Both the position numbers and the translations under genes were made by a program. A stretch of DNA of 7,723 nucleotides from an uncultured Bacilli bacterium (GTDB taxonomy: Bacteria; Bacillota_I; Bacilli_A; RF39; UBA660): NCBI GenBank assembly GCA_934130265.1, contig CAKOYC010000048.1:1-7723 (forward strand). The letters are read 5' to 3'. The notes beneath the pieces are model-generated. The model did no database searches. It was not told the origin of the DNA and saw only the letters and a program-made list of their open reading frames with translations. Positions 5,930 through 7,723 of this stretch are shown here, piece by piece. Each line of letters begins with the position of its first letter. The first letter of the stretch is position 1.

Positions 5930-6706
5930 TTAGTGAGCATATTGAATAGTTTTTTCTACTACTGCTTTTATATCCCTTTCATTGAACGGTTTTCTAATAA
6001 TATCAACGATTGGATATTCAAAAGCTTTAGCTACTAAATTATTATCTCCTACTCCAGTAATTATTGATACAGGAATAGAATCAAATAAATTATTTTCTTT
6101 AAAATATTCTAATACTTGAAAGCCATCAACATTTGGCATATTAAGGTCAAGTAACATTCCTACTATTTTTTGACCATTTGTATTGTTTATCATCTTTAAG
6201 GCTTCTTCCCCGTCTCCTGCCATTAACACCTCAAACTGTTGATCAAATATTTTTAAAACAAAGTTTTTGATGACTGCTGAATCATCTACCACTATTAATG
6301 CTTTATCTTTTTTTGACGTTACAATAGTAGTTTGTACTCCAGCACTTTCCAGTCCTAAATATTGTTTTACTAGGTGTACAATTCTGTCAAGTTCTAATAT
6401 TAACTCTTCAAAATGTTCTGTTACAAAATAAAGATTATTTTCTTTACTAGCCATTTCATGTTGATAGGCATAATTTGCTAAGGCATCAAAGCCAAAGTAT
6501 TTAGCATCACTTTTTAGGCCATGAACATAGATAGAATAATTAGCCATATCACCATTTTCTTTATAAATTTTTATTTTATTTTCTTTTTCATCTATGTCTG
6601 CTAAAAAGTCACTTAGTGTACTATCATAAGTTGTCATATCTCCAAATAATTCTAAGCTTTTAGCCACATTTACTCCGTTACTAGTTAGTAGTGTTACATC
6701 TCTCAT
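5930..6706 (-). CDS. HPt-receiver phosphorelay protein
   Basis: This 258-residue cytoplasmic protein has two domains. Residues about 10-118 form a histidine phosphotransfer (HPt) domain, with the phospho-accepting histidine most likely His62 in YVHGLKSDAKYFGF. After a short linker (about 120-134), residues 135-257 form a CheY-like receiver: acidic pair Asp141/Asp142 in VVDDSAV, phospho-acceptor Asp187 in LLDLNMPNVDGF, Thr217 in SIITGVG and Lys239 in RKPF. No DNA-binding, GGDEF, HD-GYP or other output domain follows. The start overlaps the kinase stop as ATGA, with AAGGAGG (6720-6714) seven bases upstream, so the two proteins are co-translated. It probably takes phosphate from the kinase receiver onto His62 and passes it to its own or another receiver. 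The signal and the final target cannot be read here. Confidence 0.88.
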   Translation of the reverse strand: MRDVTLLTSNGVNVAKSLELFGDMTTYDSTLSDFLADIDEKENKIKIYKENGDMANYSIYVHGLKSDAKYFGFDALANYAYQHEMASKENNLYFVTEHFEELILELDRIVHLVKQYLGLESAGVQTTIVTSKKDKALIVVDDSAVIKNFVLKIFDQQFEVLMAGDGEEALKMINNTNGQKIVGMLLDLNMPNVDGFQVLEYFKENNLFDSIPVSIITGVGDNNLVAKAFEYPIVDIIRKPFNERDIKAVVEKTIQYAH

Positions 6707-7723
6707 TTCTTATCCTCCTTTAAATATTTATCTAAAATAACTTCTAACTCTTCTTTTTTTATTGGTTTAGCTAAATAATCATCAAAACCAACACTTAAGT
6801 ATTTTTCTCTCATTCCAGAAATAGCATTAGCCGTTAAGGCCACTGTCTTAGTATGAAAGTCTTTATTCTTCTTTAATTCTTTTAAAGTTTCACACCCACT
6901 CATCTTAGGCATCATATCATCCATTAGGATTAAATTATAAGGTACACCCATATTAATTCTATCTATGGCATCAAACCCACTTGCTACTTCATCTACAAAT
7001 AAATTATACTCTCTTAATAGTCTTTCTGCCACTTTAAGATTAAGTTTATTATCATCTACTACTAATACTCTTTTTCCTTTATAGTTACCTTTTACTACTG
7101 TTTTTTCTTTAATTTCTTCTTTTTCTTTAGTAGCAACTATCTTTTGATCAAGTGATACAGTAAACTTACTTCCTTTACCATAGATACTTTGAACTACCAT
7201 CTTCCCATGCATTAATTCAACTAGTTTTTTAGTAATAGCAAGTCCAAGACCAGTACCTTCAATAGTAATATTTTTCTCTTCATCAAGACGTTCAAACTTA
7301 GTAAATAATTTATCTATTTTATCTTTTTTAATTCCTATACCACTATCTTCAACAGAAATAATTAATCTACATAAATCTTTATTTATATTAACACATTCTA
7401 CCGTAAAACTGATATATCCTTCATTAGTATACTTAACAGCATTAGTTAATAAATTTAAAACTATTTGCTTTACTCTTGCATAATCTCCATACAAAGTAGC
7501 TGGTATATCACTACTAAAACTTGTTTTAAATTCTATTTGTTTCTCAAATCCAAGTCTTCCTTTAGTTAAAACTACTAATTCATCAAATATCTTCCTAGGT
7601 GAATAAGTTGTATTAATAATTTCTAATTTATCAGCTTCTATCTTAGAAATATCTAATATACCATTTACTATTTCTAATAAACTATCACTAGCCATTACTA
7701 TATCTTTAATATCTTCCTTAGCC
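6703..7723 (-). CDS. Hybrid sensor histidine kinase, C-terminal part (partial)
   Basis: The frame is open to the right edge of the window, so the true start and the sensor region lie outside; 339 residues are visible. The first ones (ending EIVNGILDISKIEADK) are the second helix of a HisKA dimerisation domain, so the phospho-accepting His is just beyond the edge. The HATPase domain follows, with N box NLLTNAVKYT (about residues 90-99), G1 DSGIGI (126-131), F box LFTKFE and G2 GTGLGLA (156-162). A receiver domain fills about 215-335: VVDDNKLN (Asp223/Asp224), acceptor Asp268 in LILMDDMMP, Thr297 in ALTANA and Lys319 in LAKPI. All catalytic residues visible are intact. The Met at 7695-7693 is internal and should not be taken as the start. 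The stop overlaps the HPt-receiver gene by ATGA. Hybrid kinases of this type need an HPt partner, which the next gene supplies. Confidence 0.93.
   Translation of the reverse strand, partial: AKEDIKDIVMASDSLLEIVNGILDISKIEADKLEIINTTYSPRKIFDELVVLTKGRLGFEKQIEFKTSFSSDIPATLYGDYARVKQIVLNLLTNAVKYTNEGYISFTVECVNINKDLCRLIISVEDSGIGIKKDKIDKLFTKFERLDEEKNITIEGTGLGLAITKKLVELMHGKMVVQSIYGKGSKFTVSLDQKIVATKEKEEIKEKTVVKGNYKGKRVLVVDDNKLNLKVAERLLREYNLFVDEVASGFDAIDRINMGVPYNLILMDDMMPKMSGCETLKELKKNKDFHTKTVALTANAISGMREKYLSVGFDDYLAKPIKKEELEVILDKYLKEDKK

Noticed and set aside
6703..6706. Mollicutes genetic code (TGA as Trp)
   Set aside because: All visible tryptophans are TGG, and the kinase TGA sits in a standard ATGA stop-start overlap; reading through it would add only three residues before TAA.
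7693..7695. ATG at 7695 as start of the histidine kinase
   Set aside because: The frame stays open upstream to the window edge, there is no ribosome binding site, and starting here would cut into the HisKA helix.

Overview
The window is AT-rich (roughly 30% GC by eye) and looks like a chromosomal segment of a low-GC Gram-positive bacterium. Evidence: strong AAGGAG-type ribosome binding sites, a T-box riboswitch in front of an aminoacyl-tRNA synthetase gene, a Bacilli-style threonyl-tRNA synthetase and a lipoprotein solute-binding protein. An uncultured gut Bacilli lineage near the Mollicutes/Erysipelotrichia would fit, but this is inference. The standard code is in use: tryptophans are TGG, and one gene (the kinase) ends in TGA.

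Left end (1-259): the first 27 codons of a minus-strand gene with a hydrophobic, exported-type N-terminus, then a divergent promoter region holding a perfect AT-rich inverted repeat and a good promoter for the plus-strand pair. Plus-strand pair (260-1376): yidD, overlapping by 14 nt a lipoprotein of the ZnuA/TroA/PsaA metal-binding fold in which all four usual metal-ligand positions appear to be substituted. A bidirectional terminator (1381-1412) separates this pair from the convergent minus-strand operon.

Minus-strand operon (5914 down to 1417): a sigma-A-type promoter, a leader of about 390 nt, rnr (RNase R) and thrS (threonyl-tRNA synthetase without a TGS domain). The 3' half of the leader is a canonical T-box: Stem I with AGAGA and GGTG motifs, a threonine specifier, a TGGTACC antiterminator bulge, and a terminator sharing ACTCC with the antiterminator. 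Its 5' half is an extra structured module of about 160 nt (a closed multi-branch domain and a 21-bp hairpin) that the standard T-box architecture does not explain. Both RNase R and ThrRS would therefore rise when tRNA-Thr is uncharged.

Right end (5930-7723): two minus-strand phosphorelay genes overlapping by ATGA, a hybrid histidine kinase (5' end cut by the window edge; HATPase and receiver domains visible) and an HPt-receiver protein without an output domain. Together they could form a His-Asp-His-Asp relay. No clear terminator separates them from the rnr-thrS promoter.

The most notable points are the compound leader upstream of rnr-thrS, the apparently ligand-less metal-binding-protein homologue linked to yidD, and the placement of RNase R under tRNA-Thr T-box control.
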